Below the pieces are notes generated by a model. It worked only from the letters and a program-made list of their open reading frames with translations. It was not told the DNA's origin and did no database searches. Positions 41,632 to 49,881 of a stretch of 64,000 nt of DNA are shown here, in pieces (position 1 is the stretch's first letter; each line of letters opens with the position of its first letter). Both the position numbers and the translations under genes were made by a program. Source of the stretch: Cellulomonas phragmiteti (GTDB taxonomy: Bacteria > Actinomycetota > Actinomycetes > Actinomycetales > Cellulomonadaceae); assembly GCF_016862775.1 (NCBI RefSeq), contig NZ_BONP01000003.1, forward strand, positions 124,001 to 188,000, written 5' to 3'.

Positions 41632-42575
41632 TCGTCACGGTCACCCCCAACCCCAGCCTCGACCGCGCGCTCGACGTCGACCGGCTCGAGGTCGGCGAGG
41701 TCAACCGCGCGCACGCGGCCCACGTCCACCCCGGGGGCAAGGGCATCAACGTCGCGCGCGCCCTCGTGCGGCACGGCGAGGCGTCCGTCGCCGTCGTGCC
41801 GGTGGGCGGCGCCGACGGCGCGCGGCTCGTCGGGCTGCTCGCCGAGCACGGCGTCCCCGCCGTCCCGGTGGCCGTGGCGGGGGACACCCGCACCAACATC
41901 ACGCTCGTCGAGTCCGACGGCGCCACCACCAAGGTGAACGCCCCCGGCCCCCGGCTGTCCGACGCCGAGGTCGACGCGCTGCTCGCGGCGGTCGAGGACG
42001 AGCTCACGCACGGCCCGCGGGTCGTCGTCGCCGCCGGCTCGCTGCCCGCAGGGGCGGGCGACGCGTTCTTCGTCCGGCTCGCCGGCCTGGCCGGCCGGCA
42101 CAACGTGCCGGTCGCGCTCGACACCTCCGGCGCGCCGCTCGCCCGCGCCGTCCGCTCGGGCGGGCTCAGCCTCGTCAAGCCGAACGACGACGAGCTCGCC
42201 GAGCTCGTCGGTCGCGAGCTGCGCACCGTGGGCGACGTCGTCGGTGCCGCGCGCGAGGTGATCGCGCAGGGCACGTCGGCCGTGCTCGTCAGCCTCGGCG
42301 CGCACGGCGCGATGCTGGTGCGTGCCGACGGCACCTGGTGGGCCGGGGGCCCGCCGCTCGTGCCGCTGTCGACCGTCGGCGCCGGCGACTCCACGCTCGC
42401 CGGGTTCCTCGCCGGGACCGGCACGTGCGCCGACAAGCTGCGCACCGCCGTGGCGTGGGGGCGCGCCGCCGTGCTCCTGCCCGGCACTGAGGTGCCGTCC
42501 CCCGCCCACCTCGACCTCGACGCCGTCCGGGTCGTCGAGGAGCCCGACCCCGACCTCCCGCTGAAGGAGCTGTGA
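41628..42575 (+). CDS. fruK: 1-phosphofructokinase
   Basis: Phosphorylates fructose-1-P to fructose-1,6-bisphosphate with ATP. 315 residues of the PfkB/ribokinase fold. N-terminus IVTVTPNPSLDRALDVDRL; HVHPGGKGINVARALVRHG is the substrate site; LVKPNDDELAELVG in the middle; the C-terminal PfkB signature STVGAGDSTLAGFLAGTG holds the catalytic Asp. Located between the regulator and the fructose-specific PTS genes, which deliver fructose-1-P. Confidence 0.95.
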   Translation: MIVTVTPNPSLDRALDVDRLEVGEVNRAHAAHVHPGGKGINVARALVRHGEASVAVVPVGGADGARLVGLLAEHGVPAVPVAVAGDTRTNITLVESDGATTKVNAPGPRLSDAEVDALLAAVEDELTHGPRVVVAAGSLPAGAGDAFFVRLAGLAGRHNVPVALDTSGAPLARAVRSGGLSLVKPNDDELAELVGRELRTVGDVVGAAREVIAQGTSAVLVSLGAHGAMLVRADGTWWAGGPPLVPLSTVGAGDSTLAGFLAGTGTCADKLRTAVAWGRAAVLLPGTEVPSPAHLDLDAVRVVEEPDPDLPLKEL

Positions 42576-42576
42576 C

Positions 42577-43038
42577 ATGAGCACCACCACCCCGCTCATC
42601 ACCGCCGACCTGGTCGCCGTCGACCTCGCGGCGACCGAGCGCACCGACGTGACGCGCCGCCTGATCGAGCTGCTCGTCGCCGCCGGTCGCGTCACCGACG
42701 GCGACGGCTTCGCGGCCGACGTCGCCGCGCGCGAGGCGCAGATGGCCACCGGCATGCCCGGAGGCATCGGCCTGCCGCACGCCCGCTCGGAGCACGTCGT
42801 CGTCCCGAGCCTCGCGGTCGGCAAGCTCGCCCAGGGCGTCGACTGGGGCGCCCCCGACGGGCCCGCGCGGCTCGTCTTCCTCATCGCCGCGCCCGCGTCG
42901 GGCGACGCCGACCACCTGCAGATCCTCGCCGCGCTCGCGCGACGCCTCGTGCACGAGTCGTTCCGCACGTCGCTGCTCGAGGCCCCCGACGCGGCGACCG
43001 TCGCCGAGATCGTCACCCGAGAGGTCGTGCCGTCATGA
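42577..43038 (+). CDS. PTS fructose EIIA
   Basis: A 153-residue phosphocarrier of the EIIA(Fru) family. The phospho-His is in GGIGLPHARSEHV near residue 68. ITADLVAVDLAATERTDV precedes it and VFLIAAPASGDADHLQILAALARRL follows, the usual pattern. AAGGAG before the ATG lies inside the end of fruK. The stop overlaps the EIIBC start by four bases. Confidence 0.93.
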   Translation: MSTTTPLITADLVAVDLAATERTDVTRRLIELLVAAGRVTDGDGFAADVAAREAQMATGMPGGIGLPHARSEHVVVPSLAVGKLAQGVDWGAPDGPARLVFLIAAPASGDADHLQILAALARRLVHESFRTSLLEAPDAATVAEIVTREVVPS

Positions 43039-44573
43039 AGCTCGTCGCCGTGTCCTCGTGCCCCACGGGGATCGCCCACACCTACATGGCCGCGGAGGCG
43101 CTCGAGCAGGCCGGGAAGGCGGCCGGCCACGAGGTCCACGTCGAGACCCAGGGCGCGGCCGGCTCGACCCCGCTCGACCCCGCGCTCATCGCCGCGGCGG
43201 ACGGCGTCATCTACGCGGCCGACCTCGAGGTCAAGGACAAGCAGCGGTTCGCTGGCAAGCCGTTCGTCGACGTCGGCGTCAAGAAGGCCGTGCACGACGC
43301 GCCGGGCGTCATTGCCGCGGCCGTCGCGGCCGTCGAGGCGGGGGTGCCGGCCGGCGCGGGGGAGACGCCGGCCGCCGCTCCCGCCGCCGCCGGCCCGCGC
43401 GCCGCCGACCGGAACGCCGGCGCCGGCACGAACGTCCGCAAGTGGCTCATGACGGGCGTGTCCTACATGATCCCGTTCGTCGCCGCGGGCGGGATCCTCA
43501 TCGCGCTGTCGTTCATGCTCGCGCAGGTCGCCTGGGGTGGCGCCGAGGGCGCCATCGAGGTGACCGGGGTCGACCAGGCGCAGGTTGTCGCAGCGTTCGA
43601 CCCGCTGTCGCTGCAGCACTGGGCGGTCGTGCTGCTCGCGACGGGCCAGCTCGCGTTCGGCTTCCTCGTGCCGGTGCTGTCCGGGTTCATCGCCTACGCG
43701 ATCGCCGACCGGCCGGGCCTGGTGCCCGGGTTCCTCGGCGGGGCCGCCGCCGGGTTCGTCGGCGCCGGGTTCCTCGGAGGCCTGGTCACCGGCTTCCTCG
43801 CCGGTGGTGTGGCCCTGTGGATCAGCCGCTGGAACGTCCCCAAGGGCGTGCGCGGCATCATGCCCGTCGTCGTGATCCCGCTGCTGTCCTCCGCGGTCGT
43901 CGGCGTCGTGATGCTCGTGCTCATCGGCCGGCCCATCGCCGCGGCCATGGACGGGCTGACGGGCTGGCTCGACGGCCTGTCCGGGTCCAGCGTGGTGCTG
44001 CTGGGCGTCCTGCTGGGCGCCATGATGGGCTTCGACCTCGGGGGTCCGGTCAACAAGGTCGCCTACACGTTCGCCGTCACCGGCCTGGCCACGCAGGGGC
44101 TGGCCTCCGACGCGACGCAGTACCGCATCATGGCCGCCGTGATGGCGGCCGGCATGGTCGCACCGCTGGCGATGGCGCTGGCCACGACCGTCCGCAAGCG
44201 ACTGTTCACGCACGCCGAGCAGGAGAACGGCAAGGCCGCGTGGCTGCTCGGGGCGTCGTTCATCTCCGAGGGCGCCATCCCGTTCGCGGCCGCCGACCCG
44301 TGGCGCGTCATCGTCTCCTCGGTCGTCGGCTCCAGCGTCACCGGTGCCCTCGTGATGGCGTCCGGCTCGACCCTCGTCGCCCCGCACGGCGGCGTGTGGG
44401 TCCTGCCGCTCATCGGCAACCCGCTCGGCTTCCTGGCCGCCGTCGTCGTCGGGACGCTCGTCACCGCGGCCGTCGTGGTCCTGCTCAAGACGCTCGCGCA
44501 CGACCCTGTCGTGAGCGCCGAGCGCGCCGCCGAGGAGCAGCGCGACCCCGCGCTGGTCGCACCGTCCGCCTGA
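43035..44573 (+). CDS. fruA: PTS fructose transporter EIIBC
   Basis: A 512-residue fusion. N-terminal EIIB domain (residues 1-100) with the phospho-Cys in VSSCPTGIAHTYMAAEAL. An Ala/Pro linker is followed by the EIIC membrane domain from about residue 135: LMTGVSYMIPFVAAGGILIAL, GFLVPVLSGFIAYAIADRPG, LGAMMGFDLGGPVNKVAYTF and ISEGAIPFAAADP. Takes up fructose as fructose-1-P, the substrate of FruK encoded two genes upstream. ATGA overlap with EIIA. Confidence 0.95.
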   Translation: MKLVAVSSCPTGIAHTYMAAEALEQAGKAAGHEVHVETQGAAGSTPLDPALIAAADGVIYAADLEVKDKQRFAGKPFVDVGVKKAVHDAPGVIAAAVAAVEAGVPAGAGETPAAAPAAAGPRAADRNAGAGTNVRKWLMTGVSYMIPFVAAGGILIALSFMLAQVAWGGAEGAIEVTGVDQAQVVAAFDPLSLQHWAVVLLATGQLAFGFLVPVLSGFIAYAIADRPGLVPGFLGGAAAGFVGAGFLGGLVTGFLAGGVALWISRWNVPKGVRGIMPVVVIPLLSSAVVGVVMLVLIGRPIAAAMDGLTGWLDGLSGSSVVLLGVLLGAMMGFDLGGPVNKVAYTFAVTGLATQGLASDATQYRIMAAVMAAGMVAPLAMALATTVRKRLFTHAEQENGKAAWLLGASFISEGAIPFAAADPWRVIVSSVVGSSVTGALVMASGSTLVAPHGGVWVLPLIGNPLGFLAAVVVGTLVTAAVVVLLKTLAHDPVVSAERAAEEQRDPALVAPSA

Positions 44574-44610
44574 CGCCCCCCGCACCCGCCCGTCTCGAAG
44601 GAGAGAACCC

Positions 44611-44910
44611 ATGACCGAGCGCACCGTCGTCGTCGCGTCCCGCGTCGGGCTGCACGCCCGCCCCGCGATGCTGTTCACCCAGGCCGTGGCCGCCAGCGGC
44701 GTCCCTGTGACCATCGCGAGGTCCGGCGGCGCGCCCGTCGACGCGTCGAGCATCCTGTTCGTCATGTCGCTGGGCGTCCCGCACGGCGAGGAGGTCACGC
44801 TCGCGGCCGACGGCCCGCAGGCCGACCGCGTCCTCGACGAGCTGGTCGAGCTGTTGGCGACCGACCTCGACGCGGAGCCGTCCGGGGACGCGACGCAGGC
44901 CGGCTCGTGA
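44611..44910 (+). CDS. ptsH: Phosphocarrier protein HPr
   Basis: A 99-residue general PTS carrier. The phospho-His lies in VGLHARPAMLFTQAV at residue 14 or so. The Ser-46 region VDASSILFVMSLGV retains a serine, the site used by HPr kinase in low-GC Gram-positives; that kinase is not visible here. AAGGAGA lies before the ATG. The last ten residues are an extra tail. It ends in a GTGA overlap with ptsI. It serves both the fructose and the mannitol systems of this region. Confidence 0.94.
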   Translation: MTERTVVVASRVGLHARPAMLFTQAVAASGVPVTIARSGGAPVDASSILFVMSLGVPHGEEVTLAADGPQADRVLDELVELLATDLDAEPSGDATQAGS

Positions 44911-46619
44911 CGACGGCGCAGCCCGGGCCGCCCGGGGTGCTGCAGGGCGTGGGGGTCGGGCGCCTGGCCGTCGTCGGGCCGGTCGCGTGCGTGCGTCCCG
45001 CCCCCGCCCTGCCGCCCGACGCCCCGCTCCTCGTCGACGGCGAGCCCGCCGGGCCGGAGCAGGTCCACGAGGTCGTCGAGCGCGCGTTCACCGAGGTCGC
45101 CGCGGCGCTGCGGGAGCAGTCCGCGGGGGCGACCGGCACGGTCCGCGACGTGCTCGCCGCCACCGCGCAGATGGCGGACGACGCCGCGCTGCGCAGCCAG
45201 GTCCTCGCGCGCGTCGACGCGGGCGAGCCGCCGGTCGGGGCGATCGACGCCGTCGTGCAGATGTTCGCCGGCATGTTCGAGCAGGCCGGCGGGTACCTGG
45301 CCGAGCGCGTCACGGACCTGCGCTCCGTGCGCGACCGCGTCGTGGCCCGGGCCATGGGCCTGCCGGACCCCGGCGTGCCGCACCTCGAGCGACCGTCGGT
45401 CGTGGTGGCCCGCGACCTCGCACCCGCGGACACCGCCGCGCTCGACCTCACCCACGTGCTGGCCATCGTGACCGAGCTCGGGGGCCCGACCGGTCACACC
45501 GCGATCATCGCCGGTCAGCTGGGGCTGCCGTGCGTCGTGCGGGTGGCCGGCGTGACGGACCTCGAGGACGGCACGGTCGTGGCCGTCGACGCGGCTGCGG
45601 GCACGGTGCTGCCGCACCCGGACGACGCGGTGCGCGACGCGTACGAGCGCCGCCGCACGGCGCAGGCCGCGCTTGCCGAGGACACGTCGCCCGGGGCCAC
45701 GTCGGACGGGCACGCCGTCGCGCTGCTCGCCAACATCGGGACCGCGGCGGACGCGGAGCGGGTCGGGGCGGGCGCCGAGGGGGTCGGGCTGTTCCGCACC
45801 GAGGTGCTGTTCCTCGAGCGGGTGCAGGCGCCGACCGTCGAGGAGCAGGCCGACGCCTACGCGGCGGCCCTGCGCGCGGCCGGCGGACGCAAGGTCGTCG
45901 TGCGCACGCTCGACGCGGGCGCCGACAAGCCCTTGGCGTTCGCGACGTTCCCGGACGAGGAGAACCCGGCGCTCGGGGTGCGCGGCTACCGGCTCGTGCG
46001 CTCGCACCCCGAGCTGCTCGACACCCAGCTCGCGGCGCTGGTCCGGGCGCAGGCCGCCACGGGCGCGACGCCGTGGGTGATGGCCCCGATGATCGCGACG
46101 CCCGACGAGGCGCGTGCCTTCGCGCAGCGCGCCCGCGCCGCGGGCGTCGCGACCGTGGGCGTCATGGTCGAGGTGCCCGCGGCGGCGCTGCGGGCCGCCG
46201 ACATCCTGGCGGAGGTCGACTTCGTCTCGATCGGCACCAACGACCTCGCGCAGTACACGATGGCGACCGACCGGCTGCGCGGCGAGCTGGCCGACCTGCT
46301 CGACGTGTGGCAGCCCGCGGTGCTCGACCTGGTCGCCGCGACGGCTCGCGCCGGGCGAGCCACTCGCAAGCCCGTCGGCGTGTGCGGCGAGTCCGCCGCC
46401 GACCCGCTCATGGCGCTCGTGCTCGTCGGGCTGGGGGTCACCAGCCTGTCGGCGGCCCCCGGTGCGCTGCCCGCCGTGCGGCACGCGCTGCGCCGGCACA
46501 CCCAGCAGCGCTGCGAGGAGATCGCCGACGCCGCGCTGGGGGCGCGCACCGCGCCCGAGGCGCGGGCGGCGGCGCTGGCCCTGGTCGACGCGGACGTCCG
46601 GGCGACGCTCGCGCTGTGA
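44907..46619 (+). CDS. ptsI: Phosphoenolpyruvate--protein phosphotransferase (enzyme I)
   Basis: Starts the PTS cascade by moving phosphate from PEP to HPr. 570 residues. N-terminal HPr-binding and phospho-His domain with ELGGPTGHTAIIAGQLG (active His near residue 200). C-terminal PEP-binding barrel: GVGLFRTEVLFLER, TLDAGADKPL, NPALGVRGYR, VGVMVEVPAAAL, FVSIGTNDLAQYTMATDR and CGESAADP with the catalytic Cys. GTG start overlapping the ptsH stop. Last gene of a six-gene unit. Confidence 0.96.
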   Translation: MTTAQPGPPGVLQGVGVGRLAVVGPVACVRPAPALPPDAPLLVDGEPAGPEQVHEVVERAFTEVAAALREQSAGATGTVRDVLAATAQMADDAALRSQVLARVDAGEPPVGAIDAVVQMFAGMFEQAGGYLAERVTDLRSVRDRVVARAMGLPDPGVPHLERPSVVVARDLAPADTAALDLTHVLAIVTELGGPTGHTAIIAGQLGLPCVVRVAGVTDLEDGTVVAVDAAAGTVLPHPDDAVRDAYERRRTAQAALAEDTSPGATSDGHAVALLANIGTAADAERVGAGAEGVGLFRTEVLFLERVQAPTVEEQADAYAAALRAAGGRKVVVRTLDAGADKPLAFATFPDEENPALGVRGYRLVRSHPELLDTQLAALVRAQAATGATPWVMAPMIATPDEARAFAQRARAAGVATVGVMVEVPAAALRAADILAEVDFVSIGTNDLAQYTMATDRLRGELADLLDVWQPAVLDLVAATARAGRATRKPVGVCGESAADPLMALVLVGLGVTSLSAAPGALPAVRHALRRHTQQRCEEIADAALGARTAPEARAAALALVDADVRATLAL

Positions 46620-46620
46620 C

Positions 46621-46678
46621 GCCGCCCGGCCGGGCGCACCGTGGGTGGGCCCGGCCGTGCGGCGTGCGTGCGTGCGTG
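46621..46678 (+). other. GC-rich spacer with small hairpin and GCGT repeats after ptsI
   Basis: Contains CGCCCGGCCGGGCG (46623-46636), a probable weak terminator between convergent genes, and a short GCGTGCGTGCGTGCGTG tandem repeat near 46662-46678. Confidence 0.45.
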
Positions 46679-46688
46679 GCGTGCGCGG

Positions 46689-47513
46689 TCAGCGGCGCTC
46701 GCGGCGGTACAGGGTCCGGGACCAGGCGTAGCCGACCGCGGCGACGGCGACGCACCACCCCACGGCCAGGAGCGCCGTCGCGCCGTCCGGCGTGGTGCCG
46801 GCCAGCAGCGCGCGGGTCGTCTCGACGACGGGGGTGAACGGCTGGTGCTCGGCGAAGGCGCGCACCGGCGCCGGCATGGTCGCCACGGGAACGAGCCCGC
46901 TGCTGAGGAACGGCAGGGCCGTCAGCAGCATCGGCGTGTTCGACGCGGTCTCCACCGACGGTGCGGCCAGCCCCATCGCGACGCAGAGCCAGGTCGTCGC
47001 GAACGTCACCAGCGCGACCAGGCCGACGAGCGCGAGCCACCCCGGCACCCCGGCGCCGGGCCGGAAGCCGAGCGCGACCGCCACCGTGAGCACGACCGCG
47101 ACCGCGACCAGGCCCTGGACCACGGTGCCGAGCACCGGGCCACCGAGCACCGACCCGGGCGAGATCGCCATGGTCCGGAAGCGCGCCATGATCCCGCTGT
47201 GCGCGTCCATCGCCGCGGTGATCGCCACGCTCTGCGCCGCGCCGACCACCGCGAACAGCAGGATCGCGGGGGTGATGTAGTCGAGGTACGCCGCGCGGCC
47301 CTCGGCGCCGGGGGCGGCGCCCGGGGTGACCCCCGCGCCGATCGCCCCGCCGAACACGAACACGAACAGCAGGAGCAGCAGCACGGGGATCACGACCGTG
47401 AAGCTCGTCAGGGCGGGGTAGCGCACGGCGCGCAGCAGGTTGCGCCGCAGCATGGTGAGCAGGTCGGCCAGCGGGCGCGCGCCGGCGGTGGGGTGGAGCG
47501 TCGCGGTGGTCAT
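46689..47513 (-). CDS. ABC transporter permease, DrrB/ABC-2 type
   Basis: A 274-residue membrane protein with six predicted helices. It begins with a cytoplasmic segment and MLRRNLLRAVRYPALTSFTVVIPVLLLLLFV. The middle has DYITPAILLFAVVGAAQSVAITAAMDAHSGIMARFRTM, the conserved loop of DrrB-like exporters. FLSSGLVPVATMPAPVRAFAEHQPFTPVVE near the C-terminus is also typical. Such proteins export hydrophobic drugs or lipids with a DrrA-type ATPase, encoded immediately upstream with an ATGA overlap. The substrate is unknown. Confidence 0.9.
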   Translation of the reverse strand: MTTATLHPTAGARPLADLLTMLRRNLLRAVRYPALTSFTVVIPVLLLLLFVFVFGGAIGAGVTPGAAPGAEGRAAYLDYITPAILLFAVVGAAQSVAITAAMDAHSGIMARFRTMAISPGSVLGGPVLGTVVQGLVAVAVVLTVAVALGFRPGAGVPGWLALVGLVALVTFATTWLCVAMGLAAPSVETASNTPMLLTALPFLSSGLVPVATMPAPVRAFAEHQPFTPVVETTRALLAGTTPDGATALLAVGWCVAVAAVGYAWSRTLYRRERR

Positions 47514-48286
47514 CAGGCCACCTCCCTCGTGGTCGGTGCGGACGGGGCGTCGGGCGTGGGCTCGGTGAGGCGCAGGAAGACGTCGTCGAGGGAGCCGGCG
47601 TCGTGCGCCGACTTCAGCTCGGCCGCGGTGCCCTCGGCCACGATGCGGCCGCGGTCCAGCACGGCGACGCGGTCCGCGAGGTGGTCGGCCTCCTCGAGGT
47701 ACTGCGTCGTGAGCAGCACGGTCGTGCCGGCCGCCACCAGGGCGCGCACCTCGTCCCACAGCGTGCGGCGGCTGCGCGGGTCCAGGCCCGTCGTCGGCTC
47801 GTCGAGGAAGACCACGGCGGGCGACCCGACGAGCGTCATCGCCAGGTCCAGCTTGCGGCGCATGCCGCCGGACCACGTCGAGACCGGCTTGCGGGCGGCC
47901 TCCGTCAGGCCGAACTGCGTGAGCAGCGCGTCGACGCGCTCGCGGCCCGCGCGCCGGCCGAGGTGGTGCAGCGCCGTCATGAGGCGCAGGTTCTCGACGC
48001 CCGTGAGCAGGTCGTCGACGGCGGACACCTGCCCGGTGACGCCGATGGCGCGGCGCACCGCGTCGCCCTGCGTGACGACGTCGTGCCCCGCGACACGGGC
48101 GCTGCCGCCGTCGGGGGACAGCAGGGTGGACAGGATGCCCACGATCGTCGTCTTGCCGGCGCCGTTGGGGCCGAGCAGCGCGGTGACGGTGCCGGCGGCG
48201 ACGGTCAGGTCGACCCCGTCGAGCACGGTCAGGTCGCCGTAGGACTTGCGCAGGCCGCGGACGTCCACGGCGGGTTCGCTGGTCAT
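47513..48286 (-). CDS. ABC transporter ATP-binding protein, DrrA type
   Basis: A 257-residue ATPase of the daunorubicin-resistance group. Walker A LLGPNGAGKTT near residue 38; GVTGQVSAVDDLLTGVENL, the DrrA-type Q-loop; signature STWSGGMRRKLDLAMTL; Walker B VVFLDEPTTGLDP; switch region TTQYLEEADHLADRV. The C-terminal GSLDDVFLRLTEP is the DrrA end motif. AGGAGGACCACC precedes the ATG. Third gene of the operon after the RHH protein and the DUF4097 protein. Confidence 0.92.
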   Translation of the reverse strand: MTSEPAVDVRGLRKSYGDLTVLDGVDLTVAAGTVTALLGPNGAGKTTIVGILSTLLSPDGGSARVAGHDVVTQGDAVRRAIGVTGQVSAVDDLLTGVENLRLMTALHHLGRRAGRERVDALLTQFGLTEAARKPVSTWSGGMRRKLDLAMTLVGSPAVVFLDEPTTGLDPRSRRTLWDEVRALVAAGTTVLLTTQYLEEADHLADRVAVLDRGRIVAEGTAAELKSAHDAGSLDDVFLRLTEPTPDAPSAPTTREVA

Positions 48287-48326
48287 GGTGGTCCTCCTGG
48301 TGCGTCGGGTCGCGTGGTGGGACGGG

Positions 48327-49169
48327 TCAGGGGCGGCGGACGAGGACGTGGCCGTAGCCGGTGCCGGCGTGGATCTCGACGGTCGCGTCGTCGTCGACCG
48401 GTCCGTCCCCGGGGGTCAGGTCGGTGCGGACCGTGCCGTGCTTCGAGGCGACGTCGAGCCAGGCGGCCGTGCCCGGCGGGACGCCCACCTCGATCGAGCC
48501 GTACGACGTGGTGAGGGTCAGCGCGCCGGACTCGACGCGCTCGACGCGGATGCCGCCCGACGCGGCCTTGGCCGTGAGGGTGCCGCGCACGGTGCCGACC
48601 ACGACGTCGCCGTGCACCCCGGAGACCCGCAGGGTCCCGGTGAGCGCGCCGACGGTCGTGCCGCCGTTGCGGGCGTGGATCTCGCCGTCACCCGTGAGCT
48701 CGGCGATGCGGACGCTCCCGGCGCCGGCACGCACGTGGGCGCACGCGGTGACGCGCCCGGCGACGACCGAGCCCGCGCTCACGACGAGGTCCAGGCGGTC
48801 GACCTCCTCGACCCGGGCGTCCCCGCCGTTGAGGGTCAGGTCGACGGTGCCGAGCCGGCCCTCCGCGAACAGCGTGCCGGCCTTGCCGCGCAGGTCCGAG
48901 CCGGCGGGCAGCTCGATCGTCACCGTCGCACCGCCGGCGGAGAAGGGCAGGACGTACTGCCGCCACGCGGCCGGGTACACGATCGTGACGGCATCGCCGT
49001 CGCGCCGGACCCGGGTCTCGTCGGCGGCCCGCACGGCGCCGGGCTTGGTCGGGTCGGCGGGCAGGACCGTGACGACGACGTCGTCGCGCTCGCCGGCGAC
49101 CACGTGCAGGTTGCCGAACGGGACGTCCACGACGACCGGGACCGGCGCAGGGGCGGGGAACGTGGGCAT
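48327..49169 (-). CDS. DUF4097 family beta-strand repeat protein
   Basis: A 280-residue protein with a repetitive right-handed beta pattern: short strands such as LDLVVSAGSVVAGRVT, HVRAGAGSVRIAEL, LRVSGVHGDVVVGTV, LTAKAASGGIRVERV and LTLTTSYGSIEVGVPPG repeat about every 20 residues. This is the DUF4097 (adhesin-like) fold. No signal peptide or membrane helix is seen, so it is probably cytoplasmic. Such proteins often occur in operons with regulators and transporters; the role is unknown. It lies 40 bases upstream of the DrrA gene and 62 after the RHH gene. Confidence 0.88.
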   Translation of the reverse strand: MPTFPAPAPVPVVVDVPFGNLHVVAGERDDVVVTVLPADPTKPGAVRAADETRVRRDGDAVTIVYPAAWRQYVLPFSAGGATVTIELPAGSDLRGKAGTLFAEGRLGTVDLTLNGGDARVEEVDRLDLVVSAGSVVAGRVTACAHVRAGAGSVRIAELTGDGEIHARNGGTTVGALTGTLRVSGVHGDVVVGTVRGTLTAKAASGGIRVERVESGALTLTTSYGSIEVGVPPGTAAWLDVASKHGTVRTDLTPGDGPVDDDATVEIHAGTGYGHVLVRRP

Positions 49170-49231
49170 GCGGGCTCCAGGGGGTTCGTGGTGGTCGTGG
49201 GTGAGCGCGGTGCTCGTGGTGCTCGTGGTGC

Positions 49232-49765
49232 TCAGCGCACCCAGCCCGTGAGACGGTTCGTGGCGCGCGGGTCGGTACGCGGCTGCGGGTCCGGCCGGCC
49301 GCCGACGGGGTGCTCGAGGGCGCCGGCGACGGCGCGGACGAGCCAGGAGTTGACGGACACGCCGTCGCGCGCGGCCGCCACCTCGACCTGTGCCTTGAGG
49401 TGGTCGGGCAGGCGCAGCGTGGTGCGGGTGGTCGTGCCCTCGTCGTCGGGTGCCGGGAGCGTCGAGGGTGGGGTGGCGACGGCCGGGCGGGGCGCCGCGG
49501 GGGTGCCGGTCGGGTCCGTGCGGGCTCCCGCGTCGACCACGAACTCCGGGAGTCCAGCGCGCAGCCGGACGTCGACGGAGCCGGGGGCCAGCTCGGCCGA
49601 GATCTCGCCGGCGGCCTCCGTCAGCGCGTCGAGCAGGACGAGCCGGACGGCGGCGTCGAGCGGCGTGGTGAGCCGCTGGGCGAGCTGCCGAGCCTCGTCG
49701 CCGCCGATGGCGGCGGCTGCCGTCAGCCGCTCCTGCAGGTCGTCGACGTAGCGCGTGAGATCCAT
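49232..49765 (-). CDS. Ribbon-helix-helix / HicB-antitoxin-like regulator
   Basis: A 177-residue protein. N-terminal helical part (DLTRYVDDLQERLTAAAAIG) and a central segment with VDVRLRAGLPEFVVDAG. A Pro/Thr-rich linker leads to a C-terminal RHH motif TTLRLPDHLKAQVEVAAARD, then GVSVNSWLVRAVAGAL, where TTLRLP is the DNA-contact strand. The same motif occurs in HicB antitoxins, but no HicA-like toxin is adjacent. As first gene of an operon with a DrrAB exporter, and with two TGACGTCA palindromes over its promoter and start, it is likely an autorepressor. The ATG at 49765 was chosen over a GTG at 49798, which lies inside the operator. Confidence 0.8.
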   Translation of the reverse strand: MDLTRYVDDLQERLTAAAAIGGDEARQLAQRLTTPLDAAVRLVLLDALTEAAGEISAELAPGSVDVRLRAGLPEFVVDAGARTDPTGTPAAPRPAVATPPSTLPAPDDEGTTTRTTLRLPDHLKAQVEVAAARDGVSVNSWLVRAVAGALEHPVGGRPDPQPRTDPRATNRLTGWVR

Positions 49766-49816
49766 GACGTCATCATGACACCACAGTGACGTCACCACAA
49801 GCCTGTGGTGGTGTCA
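49765..49816 (-). promoter_or_regulatory. Promoter with two TGACGTCA palindromes
   Basis: On the minus strand: -35 TTGTGG (49800 to 49795), 17-base spacer, -10 CATGAT (49777 to 49772), six bases, then ATG 49765. TGACGTCA overlaps the start point (49765-49772) and GTGACGTCAC lies inside the spacer (49786-49795). Their centres are 22 bases apart, two helical turns. TGACACC / GGTGTCA (49776-49782, 49810-49816) forms an outer dyad. Likely operator of the RHH protein. Confidence 0.65.
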
Positions 49817-49869
49817 CCTGCGGCGTGGCGTTCGGCGGCGCGCCGCCCGCAGCCCCCGGATGCGCGGCG

Positions 49870-49875
49870 TACGCT
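49870..49875 (+). promoter_or_regulatory. -10 hexamer TACGCT, leaderless promoter of aldehyde dehydrogenase gene
   Basis: TACGCT, six bases, then ATG 49882. Divergent from the RHH operon; the operators are 54 bases or more away. Confidence 0.55.
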
Positions 49876-49881
49876 GACGCG

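Noticed and set aside
44485-44784. Antisense 99-codon frame over ptsH
   Set aside because: Complementary to the HPr coding region with no own start signals; the sense strand has unambiguous HPr motifs.
40770-46499. Open frame of about 1900 codons on the minus strand
   Set aside because: It lies entirely antisense to deoR-fruK-EIIA-EIIBC-ptsH-ptsI, all with clear family motifs. Very high GC removes stop codons from shadow frames; the translation is low-complexity His/Arg/Gly-rich with no domain.
49232-49765. HicAB toxin-antitoxin pair
   Set aside because: The RHH protein resembles HicB at its C-terminus, but no short HicA-like gene lies on either side; the neighbours are a DUF4097 gene and an aldehyde dehydrogenase gene.
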